Positions 1 to 12,960 of a stretch of DNA of 64,000 bases are shown one piece after another (the stretch's first letter is position 1; each line of letters opens with the position of its first letter). This DNA comes from Mytilisepta virgata (Eukaryota; Mollusca; Bivalvia; Mytilida; Mytilidae). The notes below the pieces were generated by a model, which had not been told where the DNA came from, ran no database searches, and worked only from the letters and a program-made list of their open reading frames with translations. The stretch lies in assembly GCA_028015205.1 (NCBI GenBank), contig CM051512.1:23157139-23221138 (forward strand), in the 5' to 3' direction. The position numbers and the translations under genes were made by a program.

Positions 1-2430
1 TTTGTTTGATTTGCTCCTGAGATATATTTGTCCTCTTTTCTATATTGACATGAGAGAACATTATAACTTAAGTTGTAGTCAAATCCATAAAGACTAGCAA
101 TCAGGTCATGTAAATGATTCTGATGGATCAAAAGAGACAAGGATTATATGTAAACCCATTATATTGCTAGGCTAATAACTCTGTATTTTATAAATATGTC
201 AGAGGAAATCGTACATAACACTAAAATTGTTATACGTCATAAAGAACATGACGTTACCCATACAACTAATTTGTTGATATCGTGAAAAATAATTAAATTG
301 AGATGAGTTGAGTGACATTAATCATTTAATATCAAGTGTTCGATTATTTAAACACTCCAATTTTAAAACCTCGTGCACAGAAGAGAATGAAATTACTGCA
401 TTCATATTCTGCCTGTATATTTTTAGCTGCAAAAAATCTCATTTTATTTCTGGTTTATAAGTCTCCTATCAACTTGCACGTACATTAAAAAATACATTTG
501 ATGATGGTCTTGTAAATGGCACAACATCTCCATTAAAAAGAAAAAAAAAACCCTGTCATTTTTTTTCAAAAAGAGAGCAAACATTTCATTTCTTCTGGAG
601 CGGCTAGGATGAAATAAATGATCCTGCATATTTTTTTTGCCGAAAATTTGGTCCTAGAATTTTTTTATGGTCGTTGTCGCGGGCTGAATCTTTATTTTCA
701 TTTAAACCAAAAAAATTTTTGACCCAGTACCTGCCATTTTTTCACACCTAATGTGATGGGATCCTGGATTTTTATTTTTTATATCAAATTTCATCTAAAC
801 GACCCCACGCCCCCCTAAAGTTAAATGGTTGCTCCCTAAGTAGGATGTTTAGTAACATTTGTTATAAACTCCTTGAATGCAAAATCCTTGTAAACTTTCC
901 AAAACAATCTGTACAATCGTGGCTTGATAGATATACATTGTATTTTACGGTTGCCAGACTCTTTTCCCTTTCGCATGTAAAATCCTCAGCGTGTAATTTA
1001 TATAATATTTTTTTTTATTATTTTATTATACTTTGTTAAGGATTATTTACAATTTCATCTAGCGTCTTCCATTTTTTAAAGCATAAAATAATAAGACAGT
1101 AAAGGTAAGATTTTCTATAGAATATTAACGAAAGAAGTTTAAAAGAACATTCGCCTCAAGATAATTAACCACTTTGCTTAAATTTAATTTGACACGCTGT
1201 GTGTTTCTGTTAAAATCATTAAGATGAGAACGTTATAATTAAAAAAAATTAAAACATTTAAACAATTCCTAGTGCTATAAGTTTTATTTGATTAACAAAA
1301 ATATATATATCATCTTCATTTTGCAAAGCCTAAGCAACGAGAAAAGAAGGACTTTACAAGAAATGTTTTAAAACCCTGTGCATACAATAGTATAATATAT
1401 ATTTGCTGGTATTGTTAATTGAAAAATTCTCCAAAATATCTAGCTTTATTTTAAACAAATGCATGCAGGAAGCATTATAAATAAGTTTTGAACGTCGGTG
1501 TTCATTGTCTGAAGGAGTCAGACACTAAAGAGGTTGCCATTGCATTGCATTCTGGGTAACTCTTTGGCAGGTCGGCCCAACCAAGTCAGATTGTCAAGTC
1601 AGCATTAAATCATTTTTTACCAAACCGTTTTGAAGATATTTTTCGTAATGTGGCTAATTTGTTAAAGACAATCATATATATGTTGATGATAAAGGACGCG
1701 GTTGGTCTGCTCCGTTCTCGGACGAATCGTATTGTTACTAAGTAAAGTTAAGAGATTTCCGAATATATTTCTTTTATATGGTTTCAAAAATGTGATCGAT
1801 CACATAGTTTCGGAGCTGACACCCGTTAATATAAACAAGCACATACCCAAATAAGTTGCTTACACGTGTGTTCACGTATTTTTTTTATTTACACAATACT
1901 TTGAAGGCTACTATATACAAACCAATATGCCCCGAAAAAAATAGGAAAAAAAACAAAATATAATTGTGTTCTACTTTAATTTTTGGTTTCTCATTTGGAA
2001 GAAATTGATGAATATACATACCTAAACTGTTATATAACATATATGAATTTTTAGGTCATTCAGCCCTAGGTGAACTCTCAATAATATCAGTACAGTTCCA
2101 TAATGAAGAATGCTATTGACTTTAAAATTGATTAATGATGTTTACGTTTCAAGAACAACTAACTTTAATGGCTATGCTGAATGCGTAATTTCCATTTAGA
2201 GGTGATTACTGATAGGAATTAAGTCCTTGAAGCTTAGGAATAAAATATACCTGAACATAAAGCAGATTTATAATGTTACATTAACCCTATAATGGTATAA
2301 TAAGTCATTAAAATTTCATTCATTGATTGATACTTTGCACTTTGGTACTGGATTCCTATGTTTCTGAAACAATGACTGGTACCATAAATGGGATTTATTG
2401 GTATTATTGTTTAGGTCCACGTAGTCATGT
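1..2430. other. Gene-free A+T-rich stretch
   Basis: No exon-like open segment with a plausible splice context or recognisable protein is visible on either strand. The only structure is a diverged repeat at about 617-845, listed separately. If the KCNQ N-terminal exon lies upstream of the window, this stretch is part of its first intron. That is inference. Confidence 0.6.
617..845 (+). repeat. Dispersed repeat family R1, copy 1
   Basis: This copy has T-rich blocks in which phrases such as 'gatcctg', 'cgccgaaa' and 'tttcatttaaaccaaaaa' recur, and it ends near a C-rich tract (cccccc). The same order of motifs occurs inverted at about 57445-57715 and in this orientation at about 61610-61742. It has no coding potential. 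The family is unidentified. Confidence 0.55.
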
Positions 2431-2537
2431 CATCAATGGTTTATGGAATTACATAAAGGTACAATCCCGGCAACAGTGCAAGTTGATTTAAAAGCTTTTA
2501 CTTCTCTACATATTTGAAGATACATATGTGAAGATAC

Positions 2538-2784
2538 ATTTTCCATATCAGCCCTTGGTCCGATATTGGTTAATGCTTTCTGGTTCCATAATGTCTTTTG
2601 AACACTTGTCCAGTCATAGATACAAATTTCGGCAACATTATACGTTGAACTGAAGCTCTTATTCGTACGGGTGTAATATTTTTGAAGATAAATTATAGAT
2701 CATTACATTTGTATATGGTATTTTCCATATCGCCCGGTATTATCCCGAGACTCCAATATCGGACCAAGGGCTGATATGGAAAAT
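2538..2784. repeat. Inverted repeat, about 32-bp arms, 180-bp loop
   Basis: The left arm at 2538-2569 and the right arm at 2753-2784 are near-perfect reverse complements built around 'tcagcccttggtccgatat'. They sit inside the tandem array and share the 'tcagccct...gtccgata' core with the hairpin cluster 250 bp further on. Confidence 0.8.
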
Positions 2785-3041
2785 GCCATGTCATAATCTA
2801 TTTATCACATATTTTGAATTTAAAATCTATACACTACTACATAAATAATATCGAAAATAGCAGATAAATAAAAAAAATTAGCAGCTATCTGAACGTTTTA
2901 AAATTATTGAAAACTATATGAAAAAATTCATAGGGAACACTGTACCCTTTGATAGTGTTAGTAAACAGATTTTTAAAAAGTCTCCCATTGTGTTTGTTTA
3001 CGTTCCAGACAACCGCAAGTGGGACGTATTACTGGAGCACG

Positions 3042-3200
3042 TGAGGGCTGATACGGATTTCTAATAGAATTCCTTTATACATCCGTATCAGCCCTCATGT
3101 CCGATACGGCGGCTGGTACGGATTTCCAATAGAATTCCTTTATAAATCCATATCAGCCCTCAGGTCCGATATGGGGGCTGATACGGATTTCTAAAGGAAT
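3042..3200. repeat. Head-to-tail hairpin cluster
   Basis: A roughly 67-bp unit made of 'gggctgatacggattt', a spacer with 'gaattccttta', then the complementary 'atccgtatcagccctc' is repeated about twice, and then the first arm appears a third time. Each unit can fold on itself, and neighbouring arms can pair across units. Confidence 0.8.
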
Positions 3201-3950
3201 TGTATTGGAAATTTATATAAGACGGCATATTAGATTTCGGGTCTTGATATTTGAGGCCCACTTTGGTCATATCAGCTATGTAAAAAATCACTTATTAGAT
3301 CAAAATATGTGATAATACACTTTTTCAGATTGTATGGTGTCTGGTTCCACAGCGTCCGTTGAACACATTTCCAGTCAAAAGTACGATCCCTTCAACAGTA
3401 CAAGTTGAATTTTAAAAGCTTTTATTTTTTACGGTTCTACTATTTTAGAAGATAAAAATAGGTTTTAAGATATACAATTTATGTTTTCTATTTCCACAAT
3501 GTCTTTTGAACACATTTTCAGTCATAGGTACAAATTTCGGCAAGATTATAAGTTGAATTAAAGCTCTTATTTGTACGGGTGTACTATTTTTGAAAATAAA
3601 TATACGGTTTCAGATTTTATCGTTTCTGGTTCCACAATGTCCGTTGAACACATTTCTAGTCAAAGGTACAATCCCGTCAACAGTATAAGTTGAATATACA
3701 TGTAGTCGTTTATATATACATGTCTATAATTTTTGTAGATAAATATTTGTTTTCAGATATACCATTTATGCTTTCTGGTTCCACAATGTCTTTTGAACAC
3801 ATTTCCAGTCAAAGGTACAATTTCGGCAACAGAAAAAGTTGAATCGAAGCTCTTATTTGTACAGGTCTACCATTTTTGAAGATCGGCATGCGAATTCAGA
3901 TATACAATTTATACCTTCTGATTCTACAGTCTTTTGAACGCATTTACAGT

Positions 3951-5140
3951 CTTTATAATTGATGCAGTTGATTCTTGATGGGTTTTCAGTAGCGTAGCCT
4001 TCTATTAGTACATAATGGATGTGGTGTGAAAGCAGAAACGAAAAATCACAAAAGAGGGCAGCATTACAAACATCAACAATACTTAAACACACTATGTGTT
4101 ATACAGTCAGTTATAGGGGGGATACGGGAATATATGGAGTGCCAGAAAAAATTTCGTATCGGAAAGTCGTATTCGTCGAAAGTCGAAATATCATGATTTT
4201 CTTTTGTATTATTGATGTAATAATTTTATATATTTACATGTTTGTATATTTTTTTGCGCTACGTATCTTGAGTTTCCCTGAAAAATCAGAGGTTATGAAA
4301 ATTAGGACAAACAAGATTAAACAAGACAGAAACGAATGTTAAAGATCGAAATTGGTTTAGTTATGTAAATGAACTACTACACAGAAGATAACATTGACTT
4401 TTAAATTGGTTATTGCTGTTAAAGCTTAAAGAAAAACCAAGTTTAATGACATTGCTGAAAACTATTTTTCCATTTATAGGTGATAATGAAAAGCAAATCA
4501 GTCCTTGACATTTTGAAAACTAAGTAGTTTTAGCCATAAAAGAGCTATCAGATATAGCATTAATATCATTATGGAAATTAAAATTTCATTCATCTTAGCA
4601 GTGTTATTACTGCATTACTGTGTTTTAATGAAACCGTATTTATAAACGCTGCAGGAAATGTTTATGCATCTCAATACATAACCATATTTCATTGTCATTA
4701 GTAAAACTTTCTATATTACCATTCTGATGAGTCTTTTAATATTGAAAGAATATATCGTTATACATTTTGTAAGTATTAAACGCACACTGAAAAAATATTA
4801 GCGTGATATTATTTACATGTATAATATAACGTTTTTTTATATAAAAAACTGTTATGTTCCGGAGGAGCAGTCATTGTTCCGGCAATTAGAAATTTTGTAA
4901 AGAATTTATGGATTTCGGATTTTATCCCTGGAAATGCGTCTATGTTCATGTCTTCAAAAGTGTGAGGTGTGAAGCAGAATTGGGGATTTGAACAGCATAT
5001 TTAATTTCAAACTCCCTGCAGGTAATCTTTGAATTACTGATCTTCCATATAGTAAATCTTCACAATTAGCTTCTGACAGAAAACAGGAACCAGTTTTGAA
5101 TTAAAAAATGATATTACGTAGATCGTAAGGTAATTTTGAA
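3951..5140. other. Gene-free stretch
   Basis: Short open segments on both strands (for example around 4019-4342) lack splice-flanked structure and recognisable protein similarity. Nothing else is seen. Confidence 0.55.
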
Positions 5141-5820
5141 GAATACAAAGCTAATAGCTAAGTAATAACATACACATAAACAATATAAAGCTAGCATCTA
5201 AGCCATAACATGCACATAAAGAATATAAAGCTAGCATCTAAGCCATAACATGCACATAAACAATATAAAGCTAGCAGTTCAGCCATAACATGCACATAAA
5301 CAATATAAAGCTAACAGTTAAGCTATAACATACACATTAACAATATAAAGCTAACAGTTACGCTATAACATACACATAAACAATATAAAGTTTACATCTA
5401 AGCCATAACATGCACATAAAGAATATAAAGCTAGCAGATAAGCCATTTCATGCACATAAACAATATAAAGCTAGCAGTTAAGCCATAACATACACATAAA
5501 CAATATAAAGCTAGCATCTAAGCTATAACATACACATAAACAATATAAATCTAGCAGTTAAGCCATAACATGCACATAAACAATACAAAGCTATCAGTTA
5601 AGCCATAACATACACATAAAGAATATAAAGCTAGCATCTAAGCCATTACATACACATAAACAATACAAAGCTAGCAGATAAGCTATAACATACACATAAA
5701 CAATATAAAGCTAGCAGATAAGCTATGACATACACATAAACAATATAAAGCTAGCAGATAAGCTATGACATACACATAAACAATATAAAGCTAGCGAATA
5801 AGCTATAACATATACACAAG
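5141..5820 (+). repeat. 40-bp satellite array, 17 units
   Basis: The unit is 40 bp, of the form 'caatataaagctagcatcta' followed by 'agccataacatgcacataaa'. From 5141 to 5820 there are exactly 17 units with no insertions or deletions; all variation is substitution. Recurrent variants include 'tgcacat/tacacat', 'agcatcta/agcagtta/agcagata' and 'caata/gaata', suggesting spread of variants by unequal exchange. Most units contain the palindrome GCTAGC. There are no unique spacers, so it is not CRISPR-like. Confidence 0.95.
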
Positions 5821-6511
5821 CAAGGTTAGTCCAAACAGCTCTTTTGAGATTTGCAGAGCCATAAGGAATCTCAGATATGTACTACGTGAAAAAATGTTAT
5901 AGTAAAAGGAAACATTGACCCTTGCGTGCTGCTATACTATATATATCAGAGATATAGCTTTATATTAAGTTGTAGTGTTATAAAGTCATTAGCCATTAGG
6001 GTGTTATTTAGATATGTTAATATGACCAAAGCAGTAAGAAAATACTGGTGTGAATGTTTGCTACGTTGAACTGCCTTGAGATATTGGCCTTCAACTGAAA
6101 CTTAATGAAGTAATGTTACAATTGAACTTGTAAAATATAATTGGTTTTAGAATTTCATGTCATTTTCCCTAATCGCTTCTTTACTTAAAGTGACATTTTT
6201 CACTACTCTTGGACTGAATCATGAAACAAATTAGTAAATGCGACTTATGGCGAATACGTTACCTTGCGTTTCAAATAAAATTATTTTAGCTTCCATTTGT
6301 CATGTTGTGTCACTGTAAATGCATTTTATCACCCAAGATCATGCTTATGTAAATAGAATGACAAGAAGTGTTATCACATTTCTTCCTGTGTGAGAAATTT
6401 TATGCATTTGTCTTTATGATTCTCTACTTAAAAAACCACATTTGTTTTTTTTTAATAATAAATTGAACATATTTTGATAGAATGGATATCGATTGTCTTA
6501 AAATATCCAGG
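5821..6511. other. Gene-free stretch
   Basis: A+T-rich unique sequence after the satellite. No gene or clear repeat is seen. Confidence 0.5.
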
Positions 6512-6692
6512 TACAGTTGAACCTCAGTAGCTCGAACTTGAAGGGACCGTCCAAAATAGTTCGAGAAGTACATGGTGTTCGGGTCATTGCTGGTAAATTA
6601 AATGGAATATTCACTTGTGGGAATAAGAAAGTGGTACGAGAAATTGGTGGTATTCAAGCCATTCGGCTTCGAGTAATTGAGATTTGATCGTA
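6512..6692. mobile_element. MITE-like element with TA ends
   Basis: The left end 'tacagttgaacctcagtag' and the reverse complement of the right end 'tacgatcaaatctcaatta' are imperfect terminal inverted repeats of about 25 bp, both leading into 'ctcgaa'. The ends are TA. The form fits a short non-autonomous Tc1/mariner or pogo-type element. Class assignment is inference. Confidence 0.55.
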
Positions 6693-6805
6693 TAATATAT
6701 ACAAATAGCCAAATGATATATAATATGACTAATTTTAAAATTTGAATAAATAAAATCTACAACGAGTGACCAAACTGGAGACTTGATAAAGGGTGTACGA
6801 TAACA

Positions 6806-6912
6806 GTTTCAGCTAAATTGTTCAATTTATCATTCATTTCAACTGAAGACTTGATATATGTTTCAGCTAAATTGTTCAATTTATCATTCATTTCAACTGA
6901 AGACTTAATACA
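6806..6912 (+). repeat. About 54-bp tandem duplication
   Basis: The segment 'tttcagctaaattgttcaat...' through 'caactgaagactt' appears twice in succession almost unchanged, followed by a third partial 'gtttcagctaa'. This is a recent local duplication. Confidence 0.9.
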
Positions 6913-9590
6913 GGGTTTCAGCTAAGCGTGTGTTTTAGCAGTGGTGATATATAATTGTGTCTATGGGTACTCAGATCTCCCCTTATCTATACTGGCCGTT
7001 TAGTGAGTATGGTACATTATAAAAGCTATCACAGGCTATGGTAACATGTAGATATGACAAGATTGGATGAACAGTGATTTATATGACAAGGACAAAACAA
7101 AAAACTATCAAAGGTTCTCATAACTGCTGTTTGGATACAGTCGTACTAGAGCTACATGTATTAACAAATAAAGGGGAGTCAGAAATAATTCTACCGTTTT
7201 ACTGTATATAATAAGGAAACGTATTTAAAATCGAGTTACAAATTGCAACCAGTAGATCAGTAATATTCCTCGATGTATGGAAATTCCTAAAAAAAAAAAA
7301 AAAAAAAACAAGTCATCTCCTCAGCACCGAGGCACAATAATTTTGACTGTTCCCTGAACAGGCATGAAATAACTGTTTTATTAACTTTATACATAAATGC
7401 ACAAACCCCTCCATCTCGTCTGCACAACAAACGTAACGGTCAATTGTTCGCTTGACAGGAATGACGCACTATGCATCGATTTCAGGCATGGAACAGTTTA
7501 ATCCAGATGTAGGGGAACAATGAACTGTTTCACTCCACCGACTACTTTAAAAATTTTCTTACAATTAGTTAAAAATATTACATATGAAAAATATATATTG
7601 AGTATTTCACCAGACTCAATGTAACAATATAAAGTATTTATTGTCGGTTTCATTGCTGCAGTTTTATATCACCCGAGATACATGTATACAGAAAAACTCT
7701 AAAATTTTCAAGTATATGGCCCTCGATTCAGAATAAAAATTATATTTTTATTATTTCATGTAATCCTGTGCAATTTTAATGAAAATGTCCTCAGTTTAAT
7801 AGTTTCAAATCGACGCTAGTTGCTCGTTATCATAATTTGCTACATGTATCTCACAGCAATTCAAAATAACATGCTGTTTTAATCTTTTCATTTATGGACA
7901 ATCCTTCGGCCTATAGTTTATTGCACGTCTCGACTCAAATTGTTTTAAGTTGAAATCGAATCGCCAGTGTTCGTGAAAGGCCTGTACAAATTTATGATCT
8001 ATTAGCCTTTGTGAAACAAGAGTCGTTGTAATCGAAATGCATAATTTTTTTTTAAAGTTTGTTCCGAGTGTAACAATTTTAAGATACTTCCGTGATTTAT
8101 TGGGAATATGTTCGCATTAGTTTATGATATTAATACAGAAACTAGGATAGGAAAGGCCGTTTATACTTGTATGGCAACTGTGTTTTTCTCAGTACGTAGT
8201 TGTTGGTGCACAGTCATGTAATTTAGATTAATATTGAAAACTTTGAAAGCATTTGCCAGATTAAGAAATCAGGTTTGATTACTATTATAAAACTCTTTGT
8301 AAGCATTCAGCATCTGCAGTTTGTATTTTAAAAGAGTTCGTTAGCAAAATTCAGAAGTTATATTGGCGCTACGCAGAAATAAATCCATTTGTATTGCAAA
8401 AATCTGACATTTTTCTTTTGAATTGCTTGACATTCCAAGATGGTTGCATACTAATATATCGTCACATCGAATCGTTTAGTATGCAAAAATACAAAAATCG
8501 TATCTCAATTCTTGACAAACGTTGGTAAAGTTTTCCTATCAAGCTATGTCATCAAATTCTGTGAGGAATGATAGAGATTTGTATACAACCTTTATCATTT
8601 GTGAATATCAATCATATTTATTATTGATAAATGATATTGACAAAGAAGACCGATACGGGAGATGAATTTATCCGAACCAATCAACTGACATTTTGTCCTC
8701 AAAATGAAACGGCTTAGAAAATAAAATGCTTGTACCTTCATTACAATTCTTTTATCAGTTGATGTGCTTTTATTATATTCCAGGGGTCTACTTAGTCTAT
8801 ATTCTTATAGATTTTTTTCTCTGAAATAAGAAATGTGTCTGTATTATACATAAGGCATCCATTAAGACATTTCTAGAAAATTCTGACATCGCATGGACGG
8901 AAACAGCTTTTATGCATTATTCGGAATTACTTTGATTAAGTTAATACATGTAACAACAGAAAAGAGCAGATTGATGCCATTTATGCATGAGGCATTTTGA
9001 TATACATTTATATTTTAATAGGTATAACAATAATTTTTAAAAAATATATCCAGTTAATAGCTTATGGTAACCAACTGAAGAAGGAATATGTAATGGTAAC
9101 CGAAATTGCGTTTAACTTAGGTGAAATGTTGAATGTGGTTACCGCAGAGGAAAAAAAAACGGGAATATTTCAGAAAAAAAAAATTCAGAGCATAAAAGGC
9201 TTAGAACATTATCCAGTTTGGGAAACATTTTGGTGAAAATGTTACTATCTTTCAGAAAAATTATTTTACATTTTTTGTAAATTCAACTCTTACAACTTTC
9301 ACAATCTGATTATATTTTGTCTGGTTATAGCCAATAAAGGGACATGCAGGTCGCAAAAGTTCAAAGTTCAAAGAATCAAACAAAGGTGTTGCTCGGCGCA
9401 ATAACCAGTAAACTAAAGGCGCAAGAGGTGAGCCTGTATCGCCCACCTGGCATCATTTTCAACATGTCATATTTGTTCATTTAGCTTTACTCAGTTTCAG
9501 AGATTTTTGTGTAATTTGACCAATCAAAAATAAGGAATTGTTCATGGCGGCCACTATTCAAATGACTAAAAAGAAATATCCAAATTTTAT
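6913..9590. other. Gene-free stretch
   Basis: It contains a run of 19-20 A at about 7289-7308 and several TACATGTA motifs (7153, 7679, 7841, 8945). No exon or recognisable repeat is seen. Confidence 0.5.
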
Positions 9591-10560
9591 AAAGGTTCTT
9601 GCCTTTATTTTGCCTCTGTTGTAAATTGAAACATACAAAATTTATAAAGGTCCATAAATGCTTCATGCAAAGTTTCAGTTTATTTGGTCATACGGTTTGA
9701 GAGCACAATATTTTTTTACGCTGACCAATGAGGAATAGGATTTGTTCACAGCAGCCATGTTAGTTGTCCGATCAGGAAATAATATATGCAAACTTTACAA
9801 AGGTCCTTCCATAGATGTTTTATACCAAATTTTAGTTCATTCGGCCGTATGGTTTCAGAATATGATTTTTTTAAAATATGACAAATGAGAAATTTTTGTT
9901 CGTGGCGGCCATGTGAGTTGTCCGATCAATAATATAATAATTATAAACACTCCTTCAATCATTGCTTCATACCAAGTTTCAGTTCATTTGGCAACACGGT
10001 TTCAGAGCAAAAGATTTTTTTATTTTGACCAATGAGAAAATAGGATTTTTTTTTCATGTCAGCCATGTTAGTTGTCATATCAGGAAAAATAGGCAAACTT
10101 TAGAAATGCTTCAGACCAAATTTGAGTTCATTTGGCTATACCGTTTCAAAGATTATTTTAATTTGCCAAATGAGAAATGGGATTTGTTCATGGTGGCCAT
10201 GTTTGTTGTCAAATCGGGGAAAAAATATGCAATCTTGCTCAAGGTCCTTCCATAGATGTTTCCAACCAACTTTCAGTTTATTTGGCTATATTGTTTCAGA
10301 GGTGAAGATTTTTTTTTTTAATTTTGCTTATAAGAAATAGGATTTGTTCATGACGGCCATGTTTTTTCGGAAAATATATGCACACTTCATAACTTTCCTC
10401 CCATAGATGCTTCATACATGTACAAAGTTTCAGTTCATTTAGCCTAGAGGTTTCAGAGGAGAAGACCAAAATGAGAGAAGTTAACGGTCGGGCGAACGAC
10501 GGACGGATGGATGATGGACGCCAACTGATGACAAAAGCTACCATTTACCTTTGGGCTAAT
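9590..10560 (+). repeat. About 150-bp tandem repeat, six degenerate units
   Basis: Each unit runs 'cttcataccaagtttcagtt', 'catttggc', 'acggtttcagag', 'gattttttt', 'ttgaccaatgagaaat', 'ggatttgttcatggcggcca', 'gttgtccgatca'. The 'tttcagttcat' marker falls at about 9673, 9831, 9977, 10123, 10271 and 10428. The array ends in a G/C-rich tail with 'cgaacgacggacggatgg'. Open frames across it, such as 9962-10255, are by-products of the repeat. Confidence 0.8.
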
Positions 10561-11069
10561 TGAGCTCAAACGAAATTGAAGTTCAAAATTAAATAAATAG
10601 ATAAATACTATTAAATGAATAAAATGATTTTACTTTCAGAGCAAAACTGGCAATTTAGTCTTTTTGAAGTTTTTTAAAGTGAATTTGCAATCTTAAATCT
10701 AATCTGACATATGGCGCTATCTGGATATTCATATATTATTTTGTTACATGTATAAACAAAAAGTACTTTTCTGAAATGATAGGGATGATCGTTGGGATTA
10801 TTGGATACTCATTTTATTTCGTGCACTTTAATCTCGTGTCCAAAAAATAATTCATATCTATAAGCTTTTAACATATCAATCTTTGAAACCAGTATTTATG
10901 ATCGCTTCAGTCATATTTCGGTGTTATATCCTTGCGAACAAGCACTTGTTGATTTCATCATGTATGTTGTTGATGGATGCAATTGTCAGAATTCTTATAA
11001 GGTTGTTACCTTGGCCTATAAGACATTTAATACTTTGAGCTAGGTCAAGTAGAACAGATGTATTCATTT
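10561..11069. other. Gene-free stretch
   Basis: A+T-rich unique sequence between the 150-bp array and a SINE. Nothing supportable is seen. Confidence 0.5.
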
Positions 11070-11080
11070 GACCAGGGGTT

Positions 11081-11348
11081 TGTTTGTTTGTTTAGTTGGG
11101 GTTTAACGCCGTTTTCAGCAAATTTGGCCATTTCGCGGCGGTCAGTTTTCATTTTTGGAGGAAGCCGGAGCACCTGGAGAGAATCACCTACCTTCGGTAG
11201 GAAAATTGGCAATCCTTGTCAATTAAGATCGGAGTCCAACACACCCCGCCACAGTTGAGATTCGAACTCACAACCTCAGCGTTGACAGGCTAGTGATTAT
11301 GAGTAGTAATGACGAACTACCTACACCACTCGGCCACCGAGGGCCCTA
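11081..11348 (-). mobile_element. tRNA-derived SINE, family S1, copy 1
   Basis: Read on the - strand, the head contains a tRNA-type A box (TGGCCGAGTGG) and B box (GAGTTCGAATCTC), as in Ser/Leu tRNAs. A conserved body with 'ctccggcttcctcc' follows, and then a tail ending in 'aaacaaacaaacaaac'. An 11-bp target-site duplication, GACCAGGGGTT, flanks it at 11070-11080 and 11349-11359. It is the same family as 25013-25277. It is non-autonomous and depends on a LINE for movement. Confidence 0.92.
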
Positions 11349-11984
11349 GACCAGGGGTTAATGAATATATATTTCCTATATCGGCACTTGTCTTGTTTTA
11401 TTATTTTGTTACCTGTATTTTTATTATTATTATTTTGCAGAAATTATTCCCAATAGTTTCTGGTTTGATTAAAAGAGAATAAAATTGAGTTTTTCAGTAT
11501 AAAAGTATACAAAATATAAACAAATTTTACTTCATGACATGACACATTTCTTAAGTGAAACTTTTACTAGTAAACACATTCTCGTGTAATTGATATAGAG
11601 GTTCATATTGACAACATAAAAATATATCTTGTAATTAATTGAATTTAGTTTTCATGATACCAATTGTCTAAAAGCTACGTGTTGTATGTTCTTTGAAGAA
11701 TGCGATATCAGATATAAGTTAAGATGGCTAAACATTACTAAAAGTTGACTTAGGTTAAAGCTTAATACACCAGCTCGCAATAATAAAGTTTCAGGTCCCG
11801 CTTTCGTTTTTTTTTAATTCATGCTCGTAGTGTAGTATATACAAAAAATGATAAAGTTAATATGTATAAAAATAAACTTCGTTTAAAAGTGTAACAGCGG
11901 GGTTAACATATTCAGATTTATTTCTACTTAGTTAGATTTATCAGCGAACTATAAGATCATATTCTGAGGTTGTCAAGAATTAAT

Positions 11985-12145
11985 GTTAGTACCAATTAGC
12001 TGATAAACAAAAAGACTAAACTATATCATTAGACAAAGCATCAGATAAAATAATGATAAGTATTATCTGATATAATATATTGTATCGATGGAATTCTCTA
12101 ATATTGTTATTAATAATAAATATAATCGATGATGACTTTTTAACG
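11985..12145 (+). repeat. Diverged direct duplication, copy 1
   Basis: It shares 'ttagtaccaattagctgata', 'atcagataaaa', 'gtatcgatggaattctct' and 'gatgactttttaa' with 12793-12960, in the same order and orientation at an offset of about 810 bp. It is an old local duplication. Confidence 0.7.
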
Positions 12146-12792
12146 CTCTTCAATTGTGCAGCTGATTGAATCGATCAATAAAAATGACAAAAAAGAAAAT
12201 CACAAATTATTAATTTTTAATACAAAATCTGAAATGATAAATGTTAAACTGTTAAAAGGAAATGGCTTAAATATATGTATTAGACATATCCATTAGGATC
12301 TTTGCTAAATGGGATATTTTTTATATTTTTAAAAAGACCCTACTTCTATATTTTACATGATAAAAGTTATATTTGGTATAACTATACCCTGTCCTTGGGT
12401 GGTTTTAGCGCTACCGTTTTGGTGATTTGGCCAGTTTTTGTTATTTTGCACTTCAAAGCTTTGGATTTTTCGTTTCGGTTTTCAATATTTGAGCCTTAAG
12501 CACAACTGATCAGTTGTAAATTGATGAAATGTGCACATCTTGTGCATCAAAATTAATATCATAGAATTGATAGGGTAATGGTCTTTTACGAATATGACGG
12601 GATATAATAACTGCAGGATATCTGGTTACATGTATAGATAATCATAGACAGCTTAATGAGGAATCCTTTGTCTAAAAATATAACACCGTGGTCATTTAAT
12701 TTAACGTACCAACATATATTTGTACATACAAGTTGCAGCTACCAGTTATATATATTAAATCATCAAGATCTTTCTTCCACTTGTATGAGATC

Positions 12793-12960
12793 TATTGTTA
12801 GTATCAATTATCTGATAAAGGAATACCATAATTATTATCCTTAGACATAACATCAGATAAAACAAATATAATTAATATCTGTTAGATAATGTATCGATGG
12901 AATTCTCTGATATCGGAGTTAATCGTAATCGATTATGACTTTTTAATGCTTTAGAATGGT
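12793..12960 (+). repeat. Diverged direct duplication, copy 2
   Basis: Partner of 11985-12145. The block 'gtatcgatggaattctct' is identical in both copies, while the surrounding sequence has substitutions and small gaps. Confidence 0.7.

Larger units (their letters stand above)
2430..3950 (+). repeat. About 145-bp tandem repeat with alternating A/B units
   Basis: Units are marked by 'ttccac(a)atgtc' followed by 'gaacacatttccagtca'. The marker falls at about 2584, 3345, 3492, 3630, 3779 and 3922, a spacing of 138-149 bp in the 3.3-3.9 kb part. Two subtypes alternate: one reads 'tccgttgaac' then 'atcccgtcaacag', the other 'tcttttgaac' then 'atttcggcaa'. The array is interrupted at about 2650-3330 by hairpin-forming sequence. 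This is a small higher-order repeat. No function is inferred. Confidence 0.75.

Noticed and set aside
5141..5820. CRISPR-like direct repeats
   Set aside because: Units are contiguous with no unique spacers, and the sequence is animal DNA with introns.
9962..10544. Several overlapping open frames
   Set aside because: All fall in the 150-bp tandem array and show no conservation of frame between units.
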